From NCBI GenBank assembly GCA_023382675.1, contig JAHDWN010000044.1, positions 1-54,063 of the forward strand: a stretch of DNA of 54,063 nucleotides, in the 5' to 3' direction. The notes beneath the pieces are model-generated. The model was not told where the DNA came from and made no database searches. It worked only from the letters and a program-made list of their open reading frames with translations. Numbering within the stretch: the first letter of the stretch is position 1; each line of letters opens with the position of its first letter. The DNA is from Anaerolineae bacterium. Its GTDB lineage: Bacteria > Chloroflexota > Anaerolineae > Aggregatilineales > Phototrophicaceae. Below, piece by piece: positions 8,643-16,241 of this stretch. The translations under genes were made by a program, and so were the position numbers.

Positions 8643-8785
8643 GCATGTTTGCAATCGAAATGATGGATGAACCAACCCACGAAACGACTGGGACGGTTGT
8701 GTGCGCCTTCAGTGCGAATGGTGTGATGTTGCACGCTGGCATGGTCAAGGGATGCTATTCATGATGTCGTCGAAGAGGTTTCGTG

Positions 8786-9823
8786 ATGGATATTGAAATA
8801 AAGATGCCGGATCTCGCGACTACGGAAGATGAAGTCAAAATCCTGCGTTGGCTCATCGAGGTCGGCAAACCAGTAAAGTTGGGGCAGCCGCTGGTCGAAA
8901 TCGAAACCGACAAGGCGACGATGGATGTGGAGTCGGTCGCTGCCGGGACGCTCAGAGCTGTCCTGGTGAACGAAGAGGAGATGGCGGCGGTCGGGCAGGT
9001 GATCGCTATCATCGAGAGCGCCGCCGTGAGCAGCCCACCAACCGTGCTCGCCGCTGCGGCACCCGAGGCCGCGCCGGTCGTCGTGGCTGCGGCAGCCCCG
9101 GTGGCGAAGCGCGCCGAATCGATGTTCGCGCGCAATCAGCAGGCGCGGCAAGCCGCTAAGCCAGACGAGATCGCACTCAACGCAACGGAACAGGAACTGG
9201 CGCGCCGCCTGCAAAAGAGCAAGCAGACCATCCCGCACTACTACTTGACGACCTCGGCGAACGCCGAGCGCATGGTCGAACTGCGCGCGGCTGCGCGCGA
9301 ACAAAACCCGCCACAGACGCTTGTCTGGGATGCCTTCTTCGTCGTCGCCATCGCCCGCGCGCTCAAGGATTTCCCGCGCATGGCCTACCAGTTTGACGAA
9401 GCCCGGCTGGTCAGCGCGGCGACGGGCGCGATTGGCGTTGCCGCCGAGATCGATAACGCGCTCTACGTAGTCGCGGTCGATAACCCGCTGTCGCTCACGA
9501 TGGAGCAGGTATCCCAACAAATCACAGGCAAGGTCGCGCGTATCCGCCAGGCCGATCCAGCATCCAAAAAGCTCGTCCCGACCGCGATCACAGTGACCAA
9601 CCTGGGGGCGGAAAACATCGAATCGTTCGCGGCAATCATCAATCCCGGTGAAGCGGCGATCCTCGCCATCGGGAAGGTCACGCCGACCGTCCAGGTAGTC
9701 GGCGGCGAGATCGTCATTCAACAACGCGTCCACATGACCCTGTCTGTTGATCATCGGGTTGCGAACGGCAAGTACGCTGCCGGATTTCTGAGCAAGATTA
9801 TGACTGAGCTTGAGTCCTTATGA
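8786..9823 (+). CDS. Dihydrolipoamide acyltransferase (E2) of a 2-oxoacid dehydrogenase complex, short form
   Basis: The 345-residue protein has an N-terminal lipoyl domain with the lipoylation motif ETDKATMD (Lys43), an Ala/Val/Pro-rich linker, and a C-terminal acyltransferase domain ending in SVDHRVANGKYAAGF. E2 transfers an acyl group from lipoamide to CoA and forms the complex core. Two things are odd. The usual peripheral-subunit-binding domain (about 35 residues, which would hold E1/E3) is not recognisable between residues 105 and 145. The active-site HxxxDG motif reads H323-RVA-N327-G, with Asn for Asp. Start ATG 8786 is preferred over GTG 8783 because GAAGAGG lies 7 bases upstream of it. 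The E1 genes follow directly. No E3 gene is in the window. The substrate could be pyruvate, acetoin or another 2-oxoacid. Confidence 0.85.
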   Translation: MDIEIKMPDLATTEDEVKILRWLIEVGKPVKLGQPLVEIETDKATMDVESVAAGTLRAVLVNEEEMAAVGQVIAIIESAAVSSPPTVLAAAAPEAAPVVVAAAAPVAKRAESMFARNQQARQAAKPDEIALNATEQELARRLQKSKQTIPHYYLTTSANAERMVELRAAAREQNPPQTLVWDAFFVVAIARALKDFPRMAYQFDEARLVSAATGAIGVAAEIDNALYVVAVDNPLSLTMEQVSQQITGKVARIRQADPASKKLVPTAITVTNLGAENIESFAAIINPGEAAILAIGKVTPTVQVVGGEIVIQQRVHMTLSVDHRVANGKYAAGFLSKIMTELESL

Positions 9824-9833
9824 AAGGTCGCTA

Positions 9834-10841
9834 ATGGAAATTGAGCTAACGAACTCTATTGAGGTTTCCCAAACCTACTCGCGGTCGTTCCTGTTGGGAT
9901 TGTACGAACGGATGGTGACGTGCCGTCAGTTTGAAGACCGCGTGAAACTCCTGTTTCTCGAAGGCACGATGCCCGGAACCATTCATCAGAGTCAAGGTCA
10001 GGAGGCAAGTGCGGTCGGCGTTTGTGCCGCCTTGAACCAAGATGATTTCATCACGTCGACGCATCGCCCCCACGCTCACGCGATCGCGAAGGGGCTGACG
10101 CCGGAAGAGATCATGCTTGAACTGTTTGGCAAGTCGGCGGGCTGCTCAAAAGGCAAAGGCGGATCGATGCACATCGGCGACATGAGCAAAGGGATGGTTC
10201 CTGCGATCGCCATTGTCGGCGGCGGTATCCCGCTCGCAGCGGGGATGGCGCTGTCGTTCAAGATGCGCAAGCGCAGCCAGGTCGTCGCTTGCTTCTTCGG
10301 CGAGGGCGCAACCAACGAAGGCGCCTTCCACGAGGCTGTCAACCTGGCAGCGATCTGGTCGCTGCCCGTGATTTTCGTCTGCGAAAACAACCTCTATGGC
10401 GCGTCGACCGCGTACTCCAAGACCACACGCGTGCCGCGCCTCTCACAGCGTGCCGACGCCTACGGCATACGTGGCGAAACGGTCGATGGCAATAACGTCG
10501 TCAAGGTCTACGAAGCCACGTTGCAAGCGGCAGAAGAATGCCGTCATGGGGAAGGTCCCGTTCTACTCGAACTGCTGACGTATCGCCGCGTCGGTCACTC
10601 GCGGCGCGACCCTGCGCACTATCAAGATAAGGATGAGCAAGCCTTCTGGTTTGCGCGCGATCCGATCGCGCTGCTGGCGAACAGCCTGTTGAACAGCGGT
10701 GACGTGAACGAGGCGGATCTCCGCGACATTGATGCGCGCGTCGCGCAGACGATTGAAGACGCCGTCACAGTCGCGCGCGCTGCGCCCTTACCGACCGAGG
10801 CGGATCTGACGACAGACGTTTATGCGATGGAGCTAACGTAA
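9834..10841 (+). CDS. 2-oxoacid (pyruvate/acetoin-type) dehydrogenase E1 component, alpha subunit
   Basis: The product of about 335 residues is a thiamine-diphosphate enzyme subunit. The substrate-channel segment ITSTHRPHAHAIAKGL and the conserved CSKGKGGSMHIGD precede the ThDP motif, which begins FFGEGATNEGAFHEA and ends ENN in the expected spacing. The first motif has GEG rather than the commoner GDG, a variant seen in acetoin-type E1-alpha proteins. Phosphorylation-loop-like residues occur in YRRVGHSRRDPAHY. Start ATG 9834 is chosen because AAAGG lies just upstream; an in-frame TTG at 9810 lies within the E2 gene. Its stop overlaps the start of the beta-subunit gene (TAATG), which indicates translational coupling and a heterotetrameric E1. 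Confidence 0.9.
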   Translation: MEIELTNSIEVSQTYSRSFLLGLYERMVTCRQFEDRVKLLFLEGTMPGTIHQSQGQEASAVGVCAALNQDDFITSTHRPHAHAIAKGLTPEEIMLELFGKSAGCSKGKGGSMHIGDMSKGMVPAIAIVGGGIPLAAGMALSFKMRKRSQVVACFFGEGATNEGAFHEAVNLAAIWSLPVIFVCENNLYGASTAYSKTTRVPRLSQRADAYGIRGETVDGNNVVKVYEATLQAAEECRHGEGPVLLELLTYRRVGHSRRDPAHYQDKDEQAFWFARDPIALLANSLLNSGDVNEADLRDIDARVAQTIEDAVTVARAAPLPTEADLTTDVYAMELT

Positions 10842-11851
10842 TGAAGCATCAGAGCATTGCCGAAGCGTTGCGCGAGGGGATTGCGGAAGAAATGGAACGC
10901 GACCCCGACGTGTTTTGCATCGGTGAAGACATTGGCGTTCCCGGTGGGTTTGGTGGCGCGTTCACCGTGACGCTGGATTTGGAGAAGCGCTTCCCGGATA
11001 GGATTCTCGACACGCCGATCTCCGAGCTGGGCTTCATTGGCGCGGCGGTTGGCGCGGCGATGATGGGGATGCGCCCGATTGCCGACGTGCAGTACAGTGA
11101 CTTTCTCTATCTGGCGATGGATCAGATCGCCAATAATGCCGCGAAACTTCGTTATATGTCCGGCGGAACGATCAAAGTCCCGCTCGTCCTGCGCGCACCC
11201 GTCGGGGCCACCGGACGCGGCTCACAACACGCGCAGAACATGGAACGCTTCTTTATCGGCGTGCCTGGTCTCAAGATCGTCGCGCCGTCGAATGCCTATG
11301 ACGCTAAAGGGCTGCTCAAGGCGGCGGTGCGCGACGATGACCCGGTGCTGATCTTCGAGCATAAGCTGCTCTATGGCTCAAAAGGTGCACGCGCCGAGAC
11401 GGGCACAACCAACGCCAGCAGTGATGTTCCCGACGAAGACTACGTCGTGCCGCTCGGCACGGCAAGCGTTCGGCGCGAAGGCAGCGATGTGACGGTATTG
11501 GCCTGGCTGTTGATGCTGCACGAGTCCCTGGCGGCTGCGTCACTGGCCGAGCCGGGCATCAGCGCCGAAGTCATTGACGTGCGCAGTCTCGCGCCGTTCG
11601 ATTGGCAGACGATTGGCGACTCGATCGAAAAGACGGGACGCGTCATCATCGTCGAGGAAGGCCCGAAGACGGGTGGCGTCGGCGCGGAACTGGCCGCGGG
11701 AATTATGGAGCGCTTTCCCGACAAGCTGATCGCGCCCGTGACCCGTGTGGCGTCGGCGGACATCCCCGTGCCCTTCTCGCCCGTGCTGGAAAATCTCTAT
11801 CGTCCGGATAGACAGCGCATCACTGCAGCGATACGTGAGATCACCGCGTAA
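10841..11851 (+). CDS. 2-oxoacid (pyruvate/acetoin-type) dehydrogenase E1 component, beta subunit
   Basis: The 336-residue protein is the transketolase-like beta subunit that completes the ThDP site with the alpha subunit. Landmarks are FCIGEDIGVPGGFGG, the segment RILDTPISELGFIGAAVGAA, VQYSDFLYLAMDQIANNAAK, and the phosphate/K+-site segment LRAPVGATGRGSQHAQNMER. The C-terminal half contains IDVRSLAPFDWQTIGDSIEK, as in other E1-beta proteins. It is last in the E2-E1alpha-E1beta group, whose order is the reverse of the common E1-E1-E2 arrangement. A hairpin follows 22 bases after the stop. Family assignment is very secure; the oxoacid is not known. Confidence 0.93.
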   Translation: MKHQSIAEALREGIAEEMERDPDVFCIGEDIGVPGGFGGAFTVTLDLEKRFPDRILDTPISELGFIGAAVGAAMMGMRPIADVQYSDFLYLAMDQIANNAAKLRYMSGGTIKVPLVLRAPVGATGRGSQHAQNMERFFIGVPGLKIVAPSNAYDAKGLLKAAVRDDDPVLIFEHKLLYGSKGARAETGTTNASSDVPDEDYVVPLGTASVRREGSDVTVLAWLLMLHESLAAASLAEPGISAEVIDVRSLAPFDWQTIGDSIEKTGRVIIVEEGPKTGGVGAELAAGIMERFPDKLIAPVTRVASADIPVPFSPVLENLYRPDRQRITAAIREITA

Positions 11852-11873
11852 CGACGAACGGCAACCCAGTGAG

Positions 11874-11901
11874 TGAGCATAGGCCACTTGGCTGATGCTC
11901 A
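11874..11901 (+). terminator. Hairpin downstream of the dehydrogenase genes
   Basis: TGAGCAT pairs with ATGCTCA and an inner GCCA pairs with TGGC across an AG/TG mismatch. The hairpin begins 22 bases after the E1-beta stop. Only a weak T-rich tail follows, so it is a possible terminator rather than a certain one. Confidence 0.5.
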
Positions 11902-12069
11902 TTCATTGCGCGAGGACGTCTGACAGTGAGCAGGCTGTAGATGATGCAGTCCAAAAGCCCGTTGGCCCCGCCCACAACGTATAAAACTAGCTCAGCCGGT
12001 TATGTGCCTGCATCTTGAAGAGCTGAGCGCAAGCGATGAAGACTCCACTTTGCTCAAAACGATACGCAG

Positions 12070-12360
12070 CTAAAATTCCCCACCCTTCACAATTTGATGT
12101 ACTCTCTGTGGCGAGACGCCGAATTCGCGGGCAAGTTTGGATAGGCGTTCTCCTGCTGCATGACGCTTTCTGATGACCTGATCCCGGTTGACCTTGCGTC
12201 CATGGGTCTTGAGACCCGAAGTCAATAATAACCATTCGACGATTTCTGGCAGTGATCGTCGTATGAGTTCGAGTCTCGTTGGGGTCAAACTCTGTGGTGA
12301 CCCTAGGTTTTCCATGATTTGCTCATAGGACCGCTCCTCAAATAAGGTATCCTTGTTCAT
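12070..12360 (-). CDS. Small helix-turn-helix protein (copy 2 of a duplicated gene)
   Basis: The 96-residue product has a distinct N-terminal leader (MNKDTLFEERSYEQIMENLG) followed by the segment shared with the protein at 1,676-1,930, which ends in the helix-turn-helix GERLSKLAREFGVSPQRVHQ (about residues 70-89). AAAAGG lies about 8 bases before the ATG, a plausible ribosome-binding site, so this copy looks complete. The surroundings hold no partner gene; it stands alone between the dehydrogenase cluster and the PAP2 gene. The final residues happen to read GGEF, but this is not a diguanylate cyclase domain. It is probably a small DNA-binding protein. It may once have belonged to a mobile element, because its twin sits next to an integrase remnant. 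Confidence 0.6.
   Translation of the reverse strand: MNKDTLFEERSYEQIMENLGSPQSLTPTRLELIRRSLPEIVEWLLLTSGLKTHGRKVNRDQVIRKRHAAGERLSKLAREFGVSPQRVHQIVKGGEF
12082..12288. repeat. Dispersed repeat, copy 2 (matches 1,724-1,930)
   Basis: Same orientation and no gaps relative to the first copy. The coding frame is preserved in both, and most protein differences are conservative. Confidence 0.8.
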
Positions 12361-12524
12361 AGATGATGCCTTTTTCGCTCTTTGTGTTCTGCTTTTAGCT
12401 CAAAAGGTGTCATCGACATTTCCACTGTCAACTTGTTCGTAGTCCCGTCGCCGACAAGGTATGTGTGCCAAGCGAGAATAATCGGGTATCCTACAGAGCG
12501 CGTGTAGGCCTATGATGTCCCCAC

Positions 12525-13250
12525 ATGCCTGCCTTCATGAGTTACTTGCCCTTTATTCTAGGAATGAATATTGTGAATTGTCTCTTACCGCAGATTCATT
12601 CCCGCGTATCGCTGCTGCCCTATCTTTTGGGTAGGTTTCTTGTCCTTATTAGCGGCATTGCATTCTTCATTCTGGTTGCTAGAAACATTTCTGACGGCAG
12701 CCAATTGACTCAGGTTGACCAGAAAATAGCGACCGAGTTGCATGATCGGGCAACGCCCCTGCTCACCTTGATTCTGAGCCTAATCACCTTGCTAGGCTAC
12801 TCAGTATTGTGGGGGATCGCAACTCTAATTGGTATTGTGCTAGCAAGACAGCGGAAATGGATCCATCTTGTTACTTGGACATTCGGATGTCTTGGTGGCG
12901 AACTCTTGAACCGGACATTGAAGCAGATCTTCTTGCGTTCACGCCCCGTTTTTGACGACCCGCTGCACACGGTGTCAGATTACAGTTTTCCAAGCGGTCA
13001 TGCGATGTTCGCAGTGATCGGCTATGGACTGTTAGCATACTTTGTCTCGCTCGGTACAAACTCGTTGCTGGCTCGCATCGCTGTTTGGCTTGGGGCACTA
13101 TTGCTGATGCTGCTCATCGGTTTCAGCCGAATGTATTTGGGCGTTCACTACTTAAGCGATGTCGTTGCAGGCTATGCGATGGGCTTGGTGTGGCTCAATG
13201 TCTGCATCATCGGCATGACGACCGCTCGGCGACATCTGGAGAGGAAGTAG
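12525..13250 (+). CDS. PAP2-family membrane phosphatase
   Basis: The 241-residue polytopic membrane protein has all three phosphatase motifs of the PAP2/acid-phosphatase superfamily: KQIFLRSRP (near residue 137), YSFPSGHAM (near 152) and SRMYLGVHYLSDV (near 198). Five or six hydrophobic segments surround them. Such enzymes remove phosphate from undecaprenyl pyrophosphate, phosphatidic acid or phosphatidylglycerophosphate at the outer membrane face. Which lipid is used cannot be read from the sequence. A small inverted repeat (CCTACA/TGTAGG, 12,490-12,508) lies just before the start. The gene converges with the GH99-like gene, with 53 bases between their ends. Confidence 0.88.
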   Translation: MPAFMSYLPFILGMNIVNCLLPQIHSRVSLLPYLLGRFLVLISGIAFFILVARNISDGSQLTQVDQKIATELHDRATPLLTLILSLITLLGYSVLWGIATLIGIVLARQRKWIHLVTWTFGCLGGELLNRTLKQIFLRSRPVFDDPLHTVSDYSFPSGHAMFAVIGYGLLAYFVSLGTNSLLARIAVWLGALLLMLLIGFSRMYLGVHYLSDVVAGYAMGLVWLNVCIIGMTTARRHLERK

Positions 13251-13303
13251 CGCCATTGAGAGCCATCGCGCGGCATTGATCTCCAGCATGCCATGTATCT
13301 GGA

Positions 13304-14908
13304 TCAGGGATACTGGTTGATGAGCTCAGCAGCATTTACTTCAACGACCTGGGCATTGCGTGCTCCAGGATTGATGCCATCCCAGGTGAAGCTCTGGTGA
13401 CCGGCCAGGGCTTCACCCGCATAGATGGATAACTCCACGGTCGTCGCACCGATGTGGCCACGCTCGATCTCAAACACCAGTGTAGATTCCGAATCGACAT
13501 TGGCGAGAGAGACCTCGACAGACATCTCCACCTGCTCGCCGGATTGTGCACGTTCGATGGGCTGCTGCAAGAGAAAATGATCGGCTTCCAAACCAGCGAA
13601 AGTTGCCGTTTCGCTCGCGGCGATGCTACTTGGCCGCATCCAGTCAGCACCACTGACAAGGCGAAAGGTCGTCCAATCCGAACTCGTCACGATACGATAG
13701 CGAACGCGCACTGTTGTCGGCCAAGAAATCGCGAGAAAACGGTCTACCCAATTCGCCGTCTGTCTCAAGTAGCCTATTGGCGAGAGCTGACCATAATTCA
13801 AATAGTCAAAACCAAGACCGTTATCGGCTCTGATTGCTGCCGGTTCGATCTGGGTGCCTTCGTGCCACTCATTGAACGATGTGATGGTAACAAGGGCAGG
13901 CTCTACGCCCACTTCGAGTGCCGCAGCCCATTGCGCGTCAAACATTTCGCCATCGCAGCGGCACACGGTGGTTTCTTCAGGATATTGGATGCGCTGGGCA
14001 GAGAAGCCAGGAATTACACTGGGGACGTACCACGCGTCCGGCGGGAGGCTTCTGGCCCAACGGAAGCCATCGCTCTCAGTTAGATCGAGCGTGGCGTAAT
14101 TGTAGAGGCCATCGAAGTGGCCCGCGTCGATAGCCTCGCTGGAAGTAGTATTTGCGATAACAATGCCGCCGTCGGGAAATGCGTGTATTGCGTTCAATCC
14201 CGGCTGCCAATAGTCAGGGCTAACGGCATCTCCATCCGGTCCCGCAGACGCGATTGACCAGAGAAAGAACAGCCCCTTGGACCGGTCGTTCGTACTCCAG
14301 CGGCTGCTCGCCGTCGTACGATAGAAAGCGCTATGATCGCCATAACGATCGTATAGATAGCGGATATCGTTGACTAGTTGATCGCGGTTGCGGCTGCGAT
14401 AGGGTTCGATATGAAAGGCCACTTTGATGTCATATTGCGCGGCGACATCCAGCAGCAGAGGAATGGCCTCATCTTCGAAGCTACCGCGCCCCCACCATGA
14501 ACTGATGATCAGGCCCACTCGCGCCTGACGCAGCCAGCGGAAATGTTGTGCGAGAATTGAAGGATCGAGCACACTGTAGGCTCCCAGGAGCGGGTAATAG
14601 TCGCTGCTGATGTCCAGCGGCGGATGAAAACCTCCTTCTTGCCAGTGCACCCAATCTCCTGACAGCTCCGGCATGCTATACCAGGGATAGTAAAAGGCGG
14701 CTGCCCGGTCCGTCGGCTCGGATGCAGCGGAGGACATCCAATCAACAGCGGCAGGCACATCGATCGGAGACTGATCGGTGGATTCGCTGCTCGCATGCGG
14801 CATTGCAATGGCCGCCTCTGCCGATGACGCACTTACCAGTGCTGGGGAAATCAGAAGCAGACAGAGAGAAAACCATGAGATAGATCGCGAAATGGTCTGC
14901 ATCATCAT
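13304..14908 (-). CDS. Secreted GH99-like glycoside hydrolase
   Basis: From ATG 14908 (GAGGA lies 7 bases upstream; an upstream in-frame GTG is less likely) the product has 534 residues with a signal peptide (SWFSLCLLLISPALVSASSA). The catalytic part starts with AAFYYPWYSMP and VGLIISSWWGRGSFEDEA, typical of GH99/GH71-like (beta/alpha)8 barrels. It contains the ExxE pair in SFNEWHEGTQIEP (E347 and E350), which matches the catalytic region of GH99 endo-alpha-mannosidases/mannanases. The final 130 residues form a beta-rich domain of unknown fold. It probably acts on an alpha-linked extracellular glycan. A second GH99-like protein is encoded at 46,408-47,541. The exact substrate is unknown. Confidence 0.75.
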   Translation of the reverse strand: MMMQTISRSISWFSLCLLLISPALVSASSAEAAIAMPHASSESTDQSPIDVPAAVDWMSSAASEPTDRAAAFYYPWYSMPELSGDWVHWQEGGFHPPLDISSDYYPLLGAYSVLDPSILAQHFRWLRQARVGLIISSWWGRGSFEDEAIPLLLDVAAQYDIKVAFHIEPYRSRNRDQLVNDIRYLYDRYGDHSAFYRTTASSRWSTNDRSKGLFFLWSIASAGPDGDAVSPDYWQPGLNAIHAFPDGGIVIANTTSSEAIDAGHFDGLYNYATLDLTESDGFRWARSLPPDAWYVPSVIPGFSAQRIQYPEETTVCRCDGEMFDAQWAAALEVGVEPALVTITSFNEWHEGTQIEPAAIRADNGLGFDYLNYGQLSPIGYLRQTANWVDRFLAISWPTTVRVRYRIVTSSDWTTFRLVSGADWMRPSSIAASETATFAGLEADHFLLQQPIERAQSGEQVEMSVEVSLANVDSESTLVFEIERGHIGATTVELSIYAGEALAGHQSFTWDGINPGARNAQVVEVNAAELINQYP

Positions 14909-15062
14909 GCGAGCGTCCTCATTGCACACCTGGCAGCATAATGATTATGCCTCGATATGTCGCCTGAAACCTCCACCATCGGGTCGATCTCCGCGCCAAT
15001 CAATGCCGGTTGAGTTCATCTAGCAGGGATCGGCTAAGTGAGCGTGATCAGATGAAAGAAAG

Positions 15063-15095
15063 CTTCATGATGATTTCATGATGACTTCATCTCGC
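15063..15095. promoter_or_regulatory. Tandem 11-bp direct repeats upstream of the ABC exporter operon
   Basis: CTTCATGATGA, TTTCATGATGA and CTTCATCTCGC lie head to tail with an 11-base period. OmpR/PhoB-family response regulators bind direct repeats with this period. A regulator of that family is encoded about 3.3 kb downstream (18,422), which makes it a candidate. The rest of the 14,909-15,233 gap shows no gene. The strong ribosome-binding site AAGGAGAG lies at 15,219-15,226. Confidence 0.5.
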
Positions 15096-15233
15096 TGCAC
15101 ATATGCTGATTCTGGCGATGTCGCTCGATCGATACTTCAGATTTGGACATGAATATATTGATTTCAAGCGAATGCCCACCAATGAGTACGGTTCAATTGG
15201 GTTATCGATATCACCTACAAGGAGAGTCGAACG

Positions 15234-16241
15234 GTGATGCAAAGTAATGACCAGAATGGGTCGGATTCTAGCACACAGCCGTTGTTATTGGCTCAGGGTC
15301 TGCGAAAGTCGTATGGCCCCAGACTGGCTCTTAGAGGGTTGACGTTCTCATTGAAAGCCGGACACATCTTGGGTTTTCTGGGTCCCAATGGAGCAGGTAA
15401 AACGACAGCCCTGCGTATCCTCACCACGATGCTGGAGCCTTCTTCGGGACGGTTTGAAGTGGATGGTATCAGTTCCGAACATCCTGAGAAAATTCGCCGT
15501 AAGATTGGCGTTCTTCCGGAGGGACTAGGATTTCCCAGGCACAGCACCGGCATTGAGTATTTGACTTTTTTCGGTCAGCTCTATGGGCGAACAGCTGCAG
15601 AAGCGAAAGAGTATGGTCTGGAGCTTCTTAAAGAGGTGGGAATGCAGCAAAGAGCAATATCCTTGATCAGTACCTACAGTCACGGGATGCGACAAAGATT
15701 GGGAATCGCGCGCGCGCTCGTCAATGATCCAGTGGTCGTCTTCCTGGATGAGCCGACTCTGGGTCTTGATCCGCGAGGTCAACAAGAGTTGCTTACGCTC
15801 ATACAGCGGATTGCGCGAGAGCGAAACACCAGCATCGTTTTGTGCAGCCACATGCTGTCAGAGATCGAAAGCGTTTGCGACGATGTTGTTATCATGAACT
15901 TAGGACAGGTTGTTGCCTCTGGATCCGTAGCCGAAGTTCTTGGGCAGGCCGAGCGCAACATCATCCAGGTACGTGTCCCTGCCTCATCACTTGATAAAGC
16001 TCAACAAGTCATGATGGCTGTACCAAAGATCAAGCAGGTGACTCGGACAGACGAGTTGACAGGTCAGTTGGCGGTTGAACTCGTGGACTTGGCCAACGGA
16101 AATGGATCGGAGGAATCCCTCATTAGAAACCAAATCCTGGGGGCTCTTATTGATGCCGAAATTCCCGTCACCAGCTTTGGGTTCGCAGGCAACCGATTAC
16201 AAGATCTTTTCCTCCAAGTGACTGACGAGGCAATCTCATGA
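15234..16241 (+). CDS. ABC transporter ATP-binding protein (ABC-2 exporter type)
   Basis: The 335-residue protein has one ABC cassette: Walker A GPNGAGKTT (near residue 53), signature YSHGMRQRLGIARAL, and Walker B VVFLDEPTLGLDPRGQ, followed by the switch segment SIVLCSHMLSEIE. A C-terminal extension of about 100 residues is typical of CcmA/NatA-like exporters. Translation starts at GTG 15234 or ATG 15237, 7 or 10 bases after AAGGAGAG. The stop overlaps the start of the permease gene (ATGA), so the two proteins form one exporter. The substrate is unknown. The copper-binding domain on the partner hints at a link with metals or redox components. Confidence 0.92.
   Translation: MMQSNDQNGSDSSTQPLLLAQGLRKSYGPRLALRGLTFSLKAGHILGFLGPNGAGKTTALRILTTMLEPSSGRFEVDGISSEHPEKIRRKIGVLPEGLGFPRHSTGIEYLTFFGQLYGRTAAEAKEYGLELLKEVGMQQRAISLISTYSHGMRQRLGIARALVNDPVVVFLDEPTLGLDPRGQQELLTLIQRIARERNTSIVLCSHMLSEIESVCDDVVIMNLGQVVASGSVAEVLGQAERNIIQVRVPASSLDKAQQVMMAVPKIKQVTRTDELTGQLAVELVDLANGNGSEESLIRNQILGALIDAEIPVTSFGFAGNRLQDLFLQVTDEAIS

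Noticed and set aside
8759-9754. Long minus-strand frame (331 codons) opposite the E2 gene
   Set aside because: The plus strand encodes a clear E2 protein; the opposite frame is rich in Arg/Asp/Gly and resembles nothing, as expected for a shadow in GC-rich coding DNA.
12070-12084. GGEF at the end of the small HTH protein
   Set aside because: Only four residues at a C-terminus; no diguanylate cyclase domain is present.
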